DNA of 64,000 nt from Blattabacterium cuenoti (GTDB lineage Bacteria; Bacteroidota; Bacteroidia; Flavobacteriales; Blattabacteriaceae): contig NZ_CP059191.1 of NCBI RefSeq assembly GCF_014251575.1, forward strand, positions 496,001-560,000, in the 5' to 3' direction. Under the pieces are notes generated by a model. That model saw only the letters and a program-made list of their open reading frames with translations, ran no database searches and was not told the origin of the DNA. Each line of letters begins with the position of its first letter. Position 1 is the stretch's first letter. Shown one piece after another: positions 8,883 through 17,267 of the stretch. A program made the position numbers and the translations under genes.

Positions 8883-10943
8883 ATGTCCTGCAATATTCTT
8901 CAAAAATCTATAGAACATTTAAAAGGATTAAGTTTAAGAAAAGCTCATTTATTTAATACTGAATTAAAACTTCACACATACGAAGATTTATTATCTTTTT
9001 ATCCAAAAGGATATATACATCTACCTACATTAAAAAATATATCAGAATTATCAAAAAATAATAATAATGATTTTGTCCAAATATTAGGAGAAATAACAAA
9101 TATAGAAGAAATAAATTATAAAAAAAGAAAAATATGGATTGCCCGTTTAGAAGATCAAACAGGTTTCATCGAATTAGTATGGTTTCAAAAAACCAATTTC
9201 TTAAAAAATGTAAAAAAAAACATTACAATAATAGTTTACGGTAAAATTAAATGTTTTCAAGAAAAAATTCAGATTATTCATCCGAATATCCAATATTTGG
9301 AAAAAAATTATTCCATATATCCAGTCTACTCTATTCCCAGTAATTTGAAAAAAAAAGGAATTAATAATTCTTTCATCATCAATTTATTGAAAAATTTGAT
9401 AGAAGAATCGAAAAATGATATAGATGAATTTTTTTTCCAAGAGTTTCTTGAAAAAAAATTAATGTCAAGAAAAAAGGCTTTGATTCAAATTCACTTTCCA
9501 GAATCTTTAGATAGTTTATTACAAGCACAATATTCTTTAAAATTTGAAGAGTTATTTTTGTTAAAATTATTTTTTTTATCAAGAAAAAAAGCGGCATCCA
9601 GTCAACCATTTCCAAAACTAGGAAAAAATTTTCATAATTTTTACAAACATTCTTTGCCTTTTACTCTAACAGAAGAACAAAAAAAAGTGCTTAAGGAAAT
9701 ATGGAATGACTTGAAAAAACCTATTCAAATGAATAGGTTATTACAAGGAGAAGTAGGATGTGGAAAAACCATAATAGCTATATTATCAATGCTCATTGCT
9801 TTAGACAACGGGTTTCAATCCTGTTTAATGGCTCCTACTGAAGTATTGGCTATACAACATTTTTTTTCTATAAAAAAAATGTTTTCAACAATTGGGATTA
9901 AAATAGCTTTGTTAACAAGTTCTACTTCTGATTCTATACGAAAATGTCTTTATCATGAAATATTTACAGGAAAAATTTCCATTTTAATAGGAACTCATGC
10001 TTTGATTCAAGAAAAAGTTCAATTTAAAAATTTGGGATTAGCAATTATAGATGAAGAACAACGTTTTGGAGTGGAACAAAGAGCTAAAATTTGGAAAAAA
10101 GAAGATAAATTTCCTCATATTTTGATTATGACAGCCACACCTATTCCTAGAACCCTAGCAAAAATTATTTATCATGATTTAAATATTTCAATTATCAAAG
10201 AATTACCTTTAGGAAGAAAATCTGTTAAAACTATCCATTTTTGGAGCAAAAATAGAGATAGAGCTTTTGAAATAGTAAAAAATCAAATTTCAAAAGGAAG
10301 ACAGGTCTACATTATATATCCCACTATAAATACTTCTTTAAAAAAGAAAAACATGAATTTAATGAGAGGATATCAAGAAATTAAAGAAAAATTTAAAAAT
10401 TTAGAAAACAGAATTGGAATTCTTCATGGAGAAATGAATTTTCAAGAGAAAAATATACAAATGAGCCGATTTTTACGTGGAGAAACTAAAATTATGATAG
10501 CTACTACAGTTATAGAAGTCGGAGTAGATGTCCCCAATGCATCAGTTATTTTAATAGAAAATGCAAATTTTTTTGGATTATCTCAATTACATCAATTAAG
10601 AGGAAGAGTAGGAAGAGGAATTCATCAAAGTTATTGTATTCTTATTACTGATCAAAAAATAAGTATAGAAGGTCTTTTTAGAATCAAAAAAATGTGTGAA
10701 ACAAATGAAGGGTTAGAAATAGCAAAAGAAGATCTAAAATTGCGTGGAGGAGGTGATTTGATAGGAACTCAACAAAGCGGAAAAAATTACTTTCGTATTG
10801 TAAATCTTATAAAAGATTATAAATTGATAAAAGATGTATTTCCAATTGCTCAAAATTTTTTTCACAAAAATCCTGATTTTTTAAAAAACACAAAAAATAT
10901 TTTTTATAAATATTATAAAATGAATGGAAAATTCAAAAAATAA
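8883..10943 (+). CDS. recG: ATP-dependent DNA helicase RecG
   Basis: A branch-migrating helicase that reverses stalled replication forks and processes Holliday junctions. The N-terminal wedge (OB-fold) domain spans about residues 60-150. The helicase motor follows: Walker A GEVGCGKT at 289-296, motif II DEEQ at 390-393 within IIDEEQRFGVEQR, and motif III TATPIPRT. The C-terminal helicase domain carries TTVIEVGVDVPNAS and QLRGRVGRG. Length (686) is near the usual 690. It is followed by uvrD after 11 bases on the same strand, giving a two-gene repair unit. Confidence 0.97.
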   Translation: MSCNILQKSIEHLKGLSLRKAHLFNTELKLHTYEDLLSFYPKGYIHLPTLKNISELSKNNNNDFVQILGEITNIEEINYKKRKIWIARLEDQTGFIELVWFQKTNFLKNVKKNITIIVYGKIKCFQEKIQIIHPNIQYLEKNYSIYPVYSIPSNLKKKGINNSFIINLLKNLIEESKNDIDEFFFQEFLEKKLMSRKKALIQIHFPESLDSLLQAQYSLKFEELFLLKLFFLSRKKAASSQPFPKLGKNFHNFYKHSLPFTLTEEQKKVLKEIWNDLKKPIQMNRLLQGEVGCGKTIIAILSMLIALDNGFQSCLMAPTEVLAIQHFFSIKKMFSTIGIKIALLTSSTSDSIRKCLYHEIFTGKISILIGTHALIQEKVQFKNLGLAIIDEEQRFGVEQRAKIWKKEDKFPHILIMTATPIPRTLAKIIYHDLNISIIKELPLGRKSVKTIHFWSKNRDRAFEIVKNQISKGRQVYIIYPTINTSLKKKNMNLMRGYQEIKEKFKNLENRIGILHGEMNFQEKNIQMSRFLRGETKIMIATTVIEVGVDVPNASVILIENANFFGLSQLHQLRGRVGRGIHQSYCILITDQKISIEGLFRIKKMCETNEGLEIAKEDLKLRGGGDLIGTQQSGKNYFRIVNLIKDYKLIKDVFPIAQNFFHKNPDFLKNTKNIFYKYYKMNGKFKK

Positions 10944-10954
10944 AAAATTTTTTT

Positions 10955-13060
10955 ATGTCTCTAAATAGTTTTCAACGGAAAATTATAGAAACCATCAATG
11001 GACCTATACTCGTTCTTGCTGGGGCAGGATCGGGAAAAACTCGTGTAATTACATATCGCATTGTTCATATGATTCAAAATATAGGAATCAGTCCTTCTAA
11101 TATATTGGCTTTAACTTTCACTAAAAAATCTGCTAAAGAAATGAAGGATAGAATTTCTAATATGATGGATCAAAAAAATCTGGATCAAATCACATTGGGA
11201 ACTTTTCATTCTGTATTTTCTATTCTTTTGAGAAAAGAATCTCATTGGTTAGGATACAAACCAAATTACACTATTTATGATCAAAGAGATTCAGAAAATG
11301 TAATAAAAAAAATATTAGAGGATATTAATTTGGATATTTCTTTGTCTCCTAAAGAAATAATAAGAATCATATCTGAATACAAAAATAACTTATACATCAA
11401 TAAAAAAAATAATAGAGAATCAGAATGTTTAGCGAAAATATATAAATCTTACGTCAAACGTTGTTTACAAGCAGAAGCATTAGATTTTGATGATATTTTG
11501 TTACATACCAATCACTTATTCTCTTATTTTCCAAATGTTCTACGAAAATATCAAGATAAATTTAAATACATATTAATTGATGAATATCAAGACACTAATT
11601 TATCTCAAAATACAATCATAAAAAGTTTAGCTTCTCAGCACAAAAACCTTTTTGTAGTAGGAGATGACGCTCAAAGTATTTATGCTTTTCGTGGTGCAAA
11701 TATTTTGAATATTTTAAATTTTCATCTTGATTATGAGAATGCTAAAATTTTTCGTTTAGAGCAAAATTATCGTTCTACTCATCACATAGTTCAAGCTTCT
11801 AATAACATTATTTCTTTCAACAAGAATCAAATTTTAAAAAAAATATGGACAAACAATGAAAAAGGAGAAAAAGTAAAAATATATTGTGCTTTTTCCGAAA
11901 AAGAAGAAGCACAATATATTGCTTCTTCTATTCTTTCAATCAAAGAAAAAACAAAATATCATTATAAAAACATCGTTATTCTTTATAGAGCAAATATTCA
12001 ATCGAATATTATAGAATACGCACTGAAAGAAAAAAATATACCTTATAAGATCTATGGATCCATTTCATTTGAAAAACGAAAAGAAATCAGAGATTTATTG
12101 GCTTATTTGAGGATCATTACTAATTCAAATGATGAAGAGTCTTTATTACGTATTCTTAAAAAGATAAATAAAAAAACTATTAAAACTATATTAGACTTAT
12201 CTAAAAAGATAAAAATAAAAATTTACAAAATAATAAAAAATATAGAAAACTATCAATATGTATTGAATATAAACAAAAAAACAAAAAATAAACTTAATAA
12301 TTTAATTCTTACAATAGAAAAGTTACGAAAAATAGAGAAGAAAGATGCATATACAATAGCAAAAGAGATTGTGGATTTTTTATTATCAGAAGATCCGAAA
12401 AATTACAATAGAAAAGATTTCCAATCTATACTTAACAATATATTTTTTTACGTTAACGAACAGAAAAAATTAAAAGGAGATATCAGCTTATCTGGATTTT
12501 TACAATATTTTTATTTGGATCTTGATGAAGATATGAATGATGAAGAAAATAAGGTTTCATTAATGACGGTTCATTTATCTAAAGGATTGGAATTTTCTAT
12601 TGTTTTTATTGCAGGATTAGAAGAAAATCTATTCCCTTCAAAATCCAGTTTTTTAGACAACCAAAAAATAGAAGAAGAACGTCGTTTATTCTATGTCGCT
12701 TTAACTAGAGCTCGAAAAAAAGCTGTGCTTACTTATGCAAAGTATAGATTTTTATGGGGAGAAAGAAAAAAGAATATTCCTAGTCGTTTTATTAACGAAT
12801 TGGATAAAAATTTTATTGATATAGAAAATCAGAATTCTATATCTTCAGAAAAAAAAGAAAAAAATACTCCATTGAATCACAAACATTATGAAGAAATGGA
12901 TTTCAAAATAGGAGTCAAAGTTTTTCACAAAAATTTTGGAATTGGTATAATTTTAGAATTACAAAATGAAAATAAAATAGCTCTAATTAAATTTAGAAAA
13001 TCAGGAAAAAAAAGAATACTACTCAAATTAGCATTAGATAAGCTAATTGTTTATTCATAA
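10955..13060 (+). CDS. uvrD: Superfamily 1 DNA helicase, UvrD/PcrA type
   Basis: A 3'-5' helicase that in other bacteria acts in nucleotide excision repair, mismatch repair and removal of RecA filaments. Walker A AGAGSGKT is at residues 22-29 and motif II DEYQD at 208-212. Motif III GDDAQSIYAFRGA and motif IV LEQNYRS follow, then LMTVHLSKGLEF and VALTRARKKA. The end (VFHKNFGIGIILE) resembles the small C-terminal Tudor-like domain of UvrD/PcrA. Length (701) is a little below PcrA. The Rep subfamily is less likely because of that C-terminal domain. It lies directly downstream of recG and 9 bases before the cation transporter gene. Confidence 0.93.
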   Translation: MSLNSFQRKIIETINGPILVLAGAGSGKTRVITYRIVHMIQNIGISPSNILALTFTKKSAKEMKDRISNMMDQKNLDQITLGTFHSVFSILLRKESHWLGYKPNYTIYDQRDSENVIKKILEDINLDISLSPKEIIRIISEYKNNLYINKKNNRESECLAKIYKSYVKRCLQAEALDFDDILLHTNHLFSYFPNVLRKYQDKFKYILIDEYQDTNLSQNTIIKSLASQHKNLFVVGDDAQSIYAFRGANILNILNFHLDYENAKIFRLEQNYRSTHHIVQASNNIISFNKNQILKKIWTNNEKGEKVKIYCAFSEKEEAQYIASSILSIKEKTKYHYKNIVILYRANIQSNIIEYALKEKNIPYKIYGSISFEKRKEIRDLLAYLRIITNSNDEESLLRILKKINKKTIKTILDLSKKIKIKIYKIIKNIENYQYVLNINKKTKNKLNNLILTIEKLRKIEKKDAYTIAKEIVDFLLSEDPKNYNRKDFQSILNNIFFYVNEQKKLKGDISLSGFLQYFYLDLDEDMNDEENKVSLMTVHLSKGLEFSIVFIAGLEENLFPSKSSFLDNQKIEEERRLFYVALTRARKKAVLTYAKYRFLWGERKKNIPSRFINELDKNFIDIENQNSISSEKKEKNTPLNHKHYEEMDFKIGVKVFHKNFGIGIILELQNENKIALIKFRKSGKKRILLKLALDKLIVYS

Positions 13061-13069
13061 CGATATTGT

Positions 13070-14083
13070 ATGGATGATTCAAAAAAAATTAAACTGAATC
13101 TTAATTTACAGAAAATAATTTGTTTTGTAGCTATTGTTTTCTTTTTGATCAAATTAATTACTTGGTATATAACTTCTTCTCTTTCCATATTTAGTGACGC
13201 AATGGAAAGCTTAATCAATATAATTAGTGGATTTATTGGATTATGTAGTCTTTATATATCTTCTTTACCTAAAGATCAAAATCATCCATATGGTCATGGA
13301 AAAATAGAATTTATATCAACTGCGATAGAAGGTGTATTAATTTTTATTGTAGGGATAACAATTTTTATAAACACTTTTATACGTGTTAAACATCATATGC
13401 ATGGAGTTTTTTTATCTAGATTAAATTATGGAGTGATTTTAATGTCTTTTACTGCTATTATTAACTATTTATTAGGATTTTTAGCATGTAAAATAGGACA
13501 TAAAAATGGAGCTTTAACATTGGTAGCCAGTGGAAAACATCTTCAAATAGATACCTATTCTACTTTTGGTATTGTTGTAGGACTAATTTTATTAAATATC
13601 ACTAAATGGATATGGATAGATCCTATTATTTCTATAATTTTTTCATCTGTAATTTTGTATACTGGATTAAAATTATTAAGGAATGCTACAGCTGGAATTA
13701 TGGATGAATCCGATAAAAAACTTCTAAAAAAGTTATCTTTCTATCTCAATGAAAAAAGGGATGTTCATTGGATTGATCTTCATCATTTAAAAGTTATTAA
13801 ATATGGGAGTGCTTTGCATGTTGATTGTCATCTAACCGTTCCATGGTTCTTTAATATAAAAGAGGCGAATCAAGAAGTCAATAAATTGACTCAATTAACT
13901 AAAAATGAATTCGGATCTAAAGTAGAATTATCTGTTCATGTAGAAGCATGTTCTAATAATCATTGTATATTTTGTTTTAATCATTCATGTCAAGTAAGAC
14001 AAAATTTTTTTCAAAAAAAAATTCTTTGGACTTTAGATAAAACATCATATTATAATAATAATGACAAGACTAAATCTTATTAG
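13070..14083 (+). CDS. Cation diffusion facilitator (CDF) family metal exporter
   Basis: An inner-membrane proton-coupled antiporter of divalent metals. About six hydrophobic helices fill residues 15-205, followed by a cytoplasmic ferredoxin-like domain with LHHLKVIKYGSALHVDCHL. Metal-site positions can be aligned to FieF/YiiP. The first pair is E46/N50 in DAMESLIN where FieF has DxxxD, and the second is H157/D161. The loop HPYGHGKIEF is conserved. A short C-terminal cysteine/histidine cluster (CSNNHCIFCFNHSC) could bind metal and is outside the core fold. The transported ion cannot be named: the ExxxN first pair differs from the zinc/iron exporters studied in detail. Confidence 0.9.
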   Translation: MDDSKKIKLNLNLQKIICFVAIVFFLIKLITWYITSSLSIFSDAMESLINIISGFIGLCSLYISSLPKDQNHPYGHGKIEFISTAIEGVLIFIVGITIFINTFIRVKHHMHGVFLSRLNYGVILMSFTAIINYLLGFLACKIGHKNGALTLVASGKHLQIDTYSTFGIVVGLILLNITKWIWIDPIISIIFSSVILYTGLKLLRNATAGIMDESDKKLLKKLSFYLNEKRDVHWIDLHHLKVIKYGSALHVDCHLTVPWFFNIKEANQEVNKLTQLTKNEFGSKVELSVHVEACSNNHCIFCFNHSCQVRQNFFQKKILWTLDKTSYYNNNDKTKSY

Positions 14084-14106
14084 ATCTATAAACATAAATA
14101 AATAAT

Positions 14107-14715
14107 ATGGAATATAACACTAATCGTTTCAAATTGGTGATACCAGAATATGGTAGAAACATTCATAAAATGATAGACTATGCAATCAAAATAAAAGATA
14201 GAAAAAAAAGAAATCGTTGTGCATGGAGTATTATAAAATTAATGACAGATTCTACTCATCCTAAGTTCAACAAATCAATTCCTTATTTTCAACATAAATT
14301 GTGGAATCAATTATTTATTATGTCTAATTATCAATTAGATATAGACCCTCCTTTTCCTAAACCAAGTCCAGAAAAAATAAAAATTTTATCTTATAAAAGA
14401 GTAGTCTATCCTGAATATTTAACTAATTTTAGATATTATGGAAAAATAATTAGAAACATGATACATGTAGCAATTCATTGTAAAAATAGACAAAAAAAAG
14501 AAGGATTGTTTTATGCAATAGCTAATACAATGAAGAAAAATTATTTGAGATGGAATAAAAATATAGTAGAAGATGATATAATATTTAAAGATTTAAAAGA
14601 ACTTTCTAAAGGAAAAATATGTTTAATGAATACAGATCCATTGCTGCAATGTTCTCATATTTTGAAGTCTAAAAGAAAAAAAACATTAAAAAAACAAAAA
14701 GAAAAAGTTGTATAA
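14107..14715 (+). CDS. DUF4290 family protein
   Basis: A 202-residue protein of a family found almost only in Bacteroidota, with no established biochemical role. The sequence is basic and rich in aromatic residues, without signal peptide or membrane helix, so it should be cytoplasmic. Conserved-looking stretches are FKLVIPEYGRNIHKMIDYA near the start and GKIIRNMIHVAIHCKNRQKK in the second half, which looks like a partial internal duplication of the first. It ends in a lysine-rich tail. It is followed after 2 bases by murA, an arrangement common in flavobacteria that hints at a role linked to cell-wall synthesis or division; this is inference only. Confidence 0.85.
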   Translation: MEYNTNRFKLVIPEYGRNIHKMIDYAIKIKDRKKRNRCAWSIIKLMTDSTHPKFNKSIPYFQHKLWNQLFIMSNYQLDIDPPFPKPSPEKIKILSYKRVVYPEYLTNFRYYGKIIRNMIHVAIHCKNRQKKEGLFYAIANTMKKNYLRWNKNIVEDDIIFKDLKELSKGKICLMNTDPLLQCSHILKSKRKKTLKKQKEKVV

Positions 14716-14717
14716 TA

Positions 14718-16034
14718 ATGGGAACTTTTAAAATTAAAGGAGGATTCCCTTTAAAAGGAGAAATAAAACCACAAGGAGCTAAGAATGAGTCTTTACAGGT
14801 TTTATGTGCTGTATTACTAACTCAAGATAAATTAAGAATAAAAAATATTCCAGAAATAGGGGATGTAAAGTGTTTAATGCAAATTCTTAAAGATTTAGGA
14901 GTTTTAATCAAGAGAAATGATATTGGAGATTATACTTTTCAAGCAAAAAACATCAATATTGAATATTTAAACACAAAAAAATTTCGTGAATACGGAAAAT
15001 CAATTAGAGGTTCCATTATGATAGCAGGACCTTTACTTGCTAGATTTGGTAAAGTTTGTATTCCAATTCCTGGAGGAGATAGAATAGGAAGACGACGTTT
15101 GGATCCTCATTTAACAGGATTAAAATCATTAGGTAGCCATATCTGTTATCATCATGAATACAAATACTTTAATTTGCATACAAACAATAGAATTTTGAAC
15201 GGAAGTTATATTTTAATGGAAGAAGCTTCTGTGACTGGAACAGCTAATATTATAATGGCTGCAACTTTAGCTAAAGGGGAAACTACTATTTATAATGCTG
15301 CTTGTGAACCCTATATTCAGCAATTATGCAAATTGTTAAACAAAATGGGAGCTAAAATAACAGGAATAGGATCTAACTTGATTAATATAACCGGAGTGAA
15401 AGAATTAGGTGGATATTGTACACATACCATATTACCGGATATGGTAGAAATAGGGAGTTGGATAGGTTTAGCTGCTATTACTTGTTCTGAGATACGAATT
15501 AAAAATGTTAGTTGGAAAAATTTAGGAATCATTCCAAAAACATTCCAAAAAATGGGAATCAAATTAGAAAAAAAAAAAGATGATATTTATATCCCATCAC
15601 AAAAATCTTATCGAATTAAAAAATTATTAAATAATGCGATATTAACAATATCTGATTCTCCATGGCCTGGTTTAACACCTGATTTATTAAGTATTTTGAC
15701 TGTGGTAGCTACTCAAGCTAAAGGAAGTGTTTTAATTCATCAAAAAATGTTCGAAAGTAGATTATTTTTTGTAGATAAACTTATTGAAATGGGAGCGCAA
15801 ATCATACTATGTGATCCTCATAGAGCAACTATTATTGGATTAAATCATCAATCTCATTTACGAGGATCCATACTAAACTCTCCAGATATAAGAGCAGGAA
15901 TATCTCTCTTGATAGCTGCTCTTTCTGCTAAAGGAACTAGTCTTATTAAAAACATAGAACAAATAGATAGAGGATATGAAAATATAGATCAAAGATTACG
16001 AATTTTGGGTGCTAATATTTTAAGAATGGAATAA
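14718..16034 (+). CDS. murA: UDP-N-acetylglucosamine 1-carboxyvinyltransferase
   Basis: Performs the first committed step of peptidoglycan synthesis, moving enolpyruvate from PEP to UDP-GlcNAc. The sequence has the EPSP-synthase-like double domain, K22 in GAKNESLQ, and GPLLARFGKV. The active-site loop reads GGDRIGRRRLDPH, so the usual loop cysteine (C115 in E. coli) is Asp at position 121. The same replacement is known from mycobacteria, chlamydiae and Bacteroidota, where the enzyme stays active but cannot be alkylated by fosfomycin. Length (438) is slightly above average. An 11-base poly(A) run lies inside the gene at 15568-15578. With murF and ddl elsewhere in the window it shows that a wall precursor pathway is kept. 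Confidence 0.97.
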   Translation: MGTFKIKGGFPLKGEIKPQGAKNESLQVLCAVLLTQDKLRIKNIPEIGDVKCLMQILKDLGVLIKRNDIGDYTFQAKNINIEYLNTKKFREYGKSIRGSIMIAGPLLARFGKVCIPIPGGDRIGRRRLDPHLTGLKSLGSHICYHHEYKYFNLHTNNRILNGSYILMEEASVTGTANIIMAATLAKGETTIYNAACEPYIQQLCKLLNKMGAKITGIGSNLINITGVKELGGYCTHTILPDMVEIGSWIGLAAITCSEIRIKNVSWKNLGIIPKTFQKMGIKLEKKKDDIYIPSQKSYRIKKLLNNAILTISDSPWPGLTPDLLSILTVVATQAKGSVLIHQKMFESRLFFVDKLIEMGAQIILCDPHRATIIGLNHQSHLRGSILNSPDIRAGISLLIAALSAKGTSLIKNIEQIDRGYENIDQRLRILGANILRME

Positions 16035-16202
16035 AAAAACGTTTTTTCTATTTTCTTTCCAATCATAGTAGAATTGATAGATTGATGAACAATCTATATC
16101 AGTTATTCTCATTTTTTTTGTGCTACTTTTTAAAGGGTCTCCCTTAACTGTTTTTTCAGTAATTTTTGATGCAAATAAGAAAAAAATGAAACAAAAACAC
16201 AA
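16020..16202 (-). CDS. Possible small secreted or membrane protein, unrecognised
   Basis: A 60-codon frame on the minus strand behind murA, overlapping its last 15 bases tail to tail. It starts MCFCFIFFLFASK, a hydrophobic stretch resembling a signal peptide or anchor. The rest includes KGDPLKSSTKKM and DIDCSSIYQFYYDWKENRK, a composition more like a real protein than random A+T-rich DNA, which would give mostly K, N, I, F, Y and L. I do not recognise the family. No TAnnTTTG box was seen upstream on its strand. It could also be the remnant of a longer gene. Moderate to low certainty. Confidence 0.4.
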   Translation of the reverse strand: MCFCFIFFLFASKITEKTVKGDPLKSSTKKMRITDIDCSSIYQFYYDWKENRKNVFLFHS

Positions 16203-16382
16203 AAAATCGTAATTTTAGAACATAAAAATCTGAATATACAACAATCAAAATCAATATCATTATTATAAAAATAATGCATAAAAATTTGATATTGTTTTTT
16301 GTTCATAAAATCACATAACTTTATGTGTCATATAATAAACAGATAAATGAAAAAGATCCGGAAAAAATAATAATGAAAAATT
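16203..16382. other. Non-coding stretch upstream of greA with inverted repeats
   Basis: No convincing gene lies here. It holds an 8-bp perfect inverted repeat, CAATATCA at 16252-16259 and TGATATTG at 16287-16294, and a short hairpin CACATA-ACTT-TATGTG at 16312-16327. Both lie between the small minus-strand frame and greA. No TAnnTTTG promoter box was found. Together with the small frame this is the largest gap in the first half of the window (16035-16382). Confidence 0.5.
16252..16294. repeat. Inverted repeat upstream of greA
   Basis: Arms CAATATCA (16252-16259) and TGATATTG (16287-16294) are exact reverse complements around a 27-base centre that itself contains ATTATT and AATAAT. Such arms can arise by chance in A+T-rich DNA, so an operator or RNA structure is only a possibility. 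Confidence 0.35.
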
Positions 16383-16865
16383 ATGGCAAAATTTGAATAT
16401 ATAACTAAAGAAGGATTAAAAAAATTGCAAAAAGAAATAGAGAGACTAGAAAATATAGAACGTCCAAAAATATCGATGCAAATCGCAGAAGCAAGAGATA
16501 AAGGGGATCTTTCAGAAAATGCAGAATATGATGCAATAAAAGAAGCACAAGGATTTTTGGAAATGAATATAGCTAAGTTAAAAAAAAAACTATCCAACGC
16601 ACGTATTATAGATGGGTCACAAATAAATAGAAGCAGAGTTTCTATTCTTTCTACAGTAAGAGTGAAGAATTTAACTTATGGAGGTGAACAAATATACACT
16701 TTAGTTCCAGAAGGAGAAGCTGATTTGAAATCAGGTAAGATTTCCATAAATACTCCTATATCCACAGGATTACTTGGTAAACAAGTAGGACAAATTGCTC
16801 ATATTAAATTGCCTAATAAAATGATACTTGATTATGAAATTTTAGAAATAGCATTTAGTGAATAA
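16383..16865 (+). CDS. greA: Transcription elongation factor GreA
   Basis: Rescues backtracked RNA polymerase by stimulating cleavage of the transcript 3' end. The N-terminal coiled-coil domain (about 1-75) has the tip sequence DLSENAEYDAIKEAQ, with the acidic residues D42 and E45 that reach the polymerase active centre. The C-terminal FKBP-like domain contains TYGGEQIYTLVPEGEAD and TGLLGKQVGQ. Length (160) is standard. The HIT protein gene overlaps its last 8 bases, so the two are co-transcribed and probably translationally coupled. Confidence 0.97.
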   Translation: MAKFEYITKEGLKKLQKEIERLENIERPKISMQIAEARDKGDLSENAEYDAIKEAQGFLEMNIAKLKKKLSNARIIDGSQINRSRVSILSTVRVKNLTYGGEQIYTLVPEGEADLKSGKISINTPISTGLLGKQVGQIAHIKLPNKMILDYEILEIAFSE

Positions 16866-17262
16866 TAATATTTTTCATAAAATAATTAATAACGAAATTT
16901 CTGCTTACAAAGTAGCAGAAAATTCTGATCATTTAGCTTTTTTAGATCTTTATCCTATTAAAATAGGACATACTTTAGTAATTCCCAAAAAAAGCAATAG
17001 AGATAAAATTTTTTCTCTTTCTGAAAAAGAATTTATCTCTATTATGTTTTTCACGAGAAAAGTAGCTATCGGGATAGAAAAAATCATTCCTTGCAATCGT
17101 GTAGGTATATTTGTTATGGGATTCGAAATTCCTCATGTACACATTCATCTCATTCCTATGGATCAAGAAAGCGATAGTAATTTTTCTAAAAAAAGAATGA
17201 TTTTATCTGAAAAAAAATTTCAAATTTTGTCCGAAAAAATAAAAAAATCTATTAAAATATAA
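16858..17262 (+). CDS. HIT family (histidine triad) nucleotide hydrolase
   Basis: A small protein of 134 residues with the histidine triad HVHIHLIP near residue 95, the nucleophile-bearing motif of HIT nucleotide hydrolases and transferases of the HINT branch. The front shows IFHKIINNEISAYKV and LDLYPIKIGHTLVIPK, both typical. These proteins hydrolyse AMP-linked phosphoramidates and dinucleotides; the physiological substrate is generally unclear. It begins with GTG at 16858, because the next in-frame ATG would remove conserved sequence, and it overlaps greA by 8 bases. The same greA-HIT order is usual in flavobacteria. Confidence 0.93.
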   Translation: MNNNIFHKIINNEISAYKVAENSDHLAFLDLYPIKIGHTLVIPKKSNRDKIFSLSEKEFISIMFFTRKVAIGIEKIIPCNRVGIFVMGFEIPHVHIHLIPMDQESDSNFSKKRMILSEKKFQILSEKIKKSIKI

Positions 17263-17267
17263 TTTAA

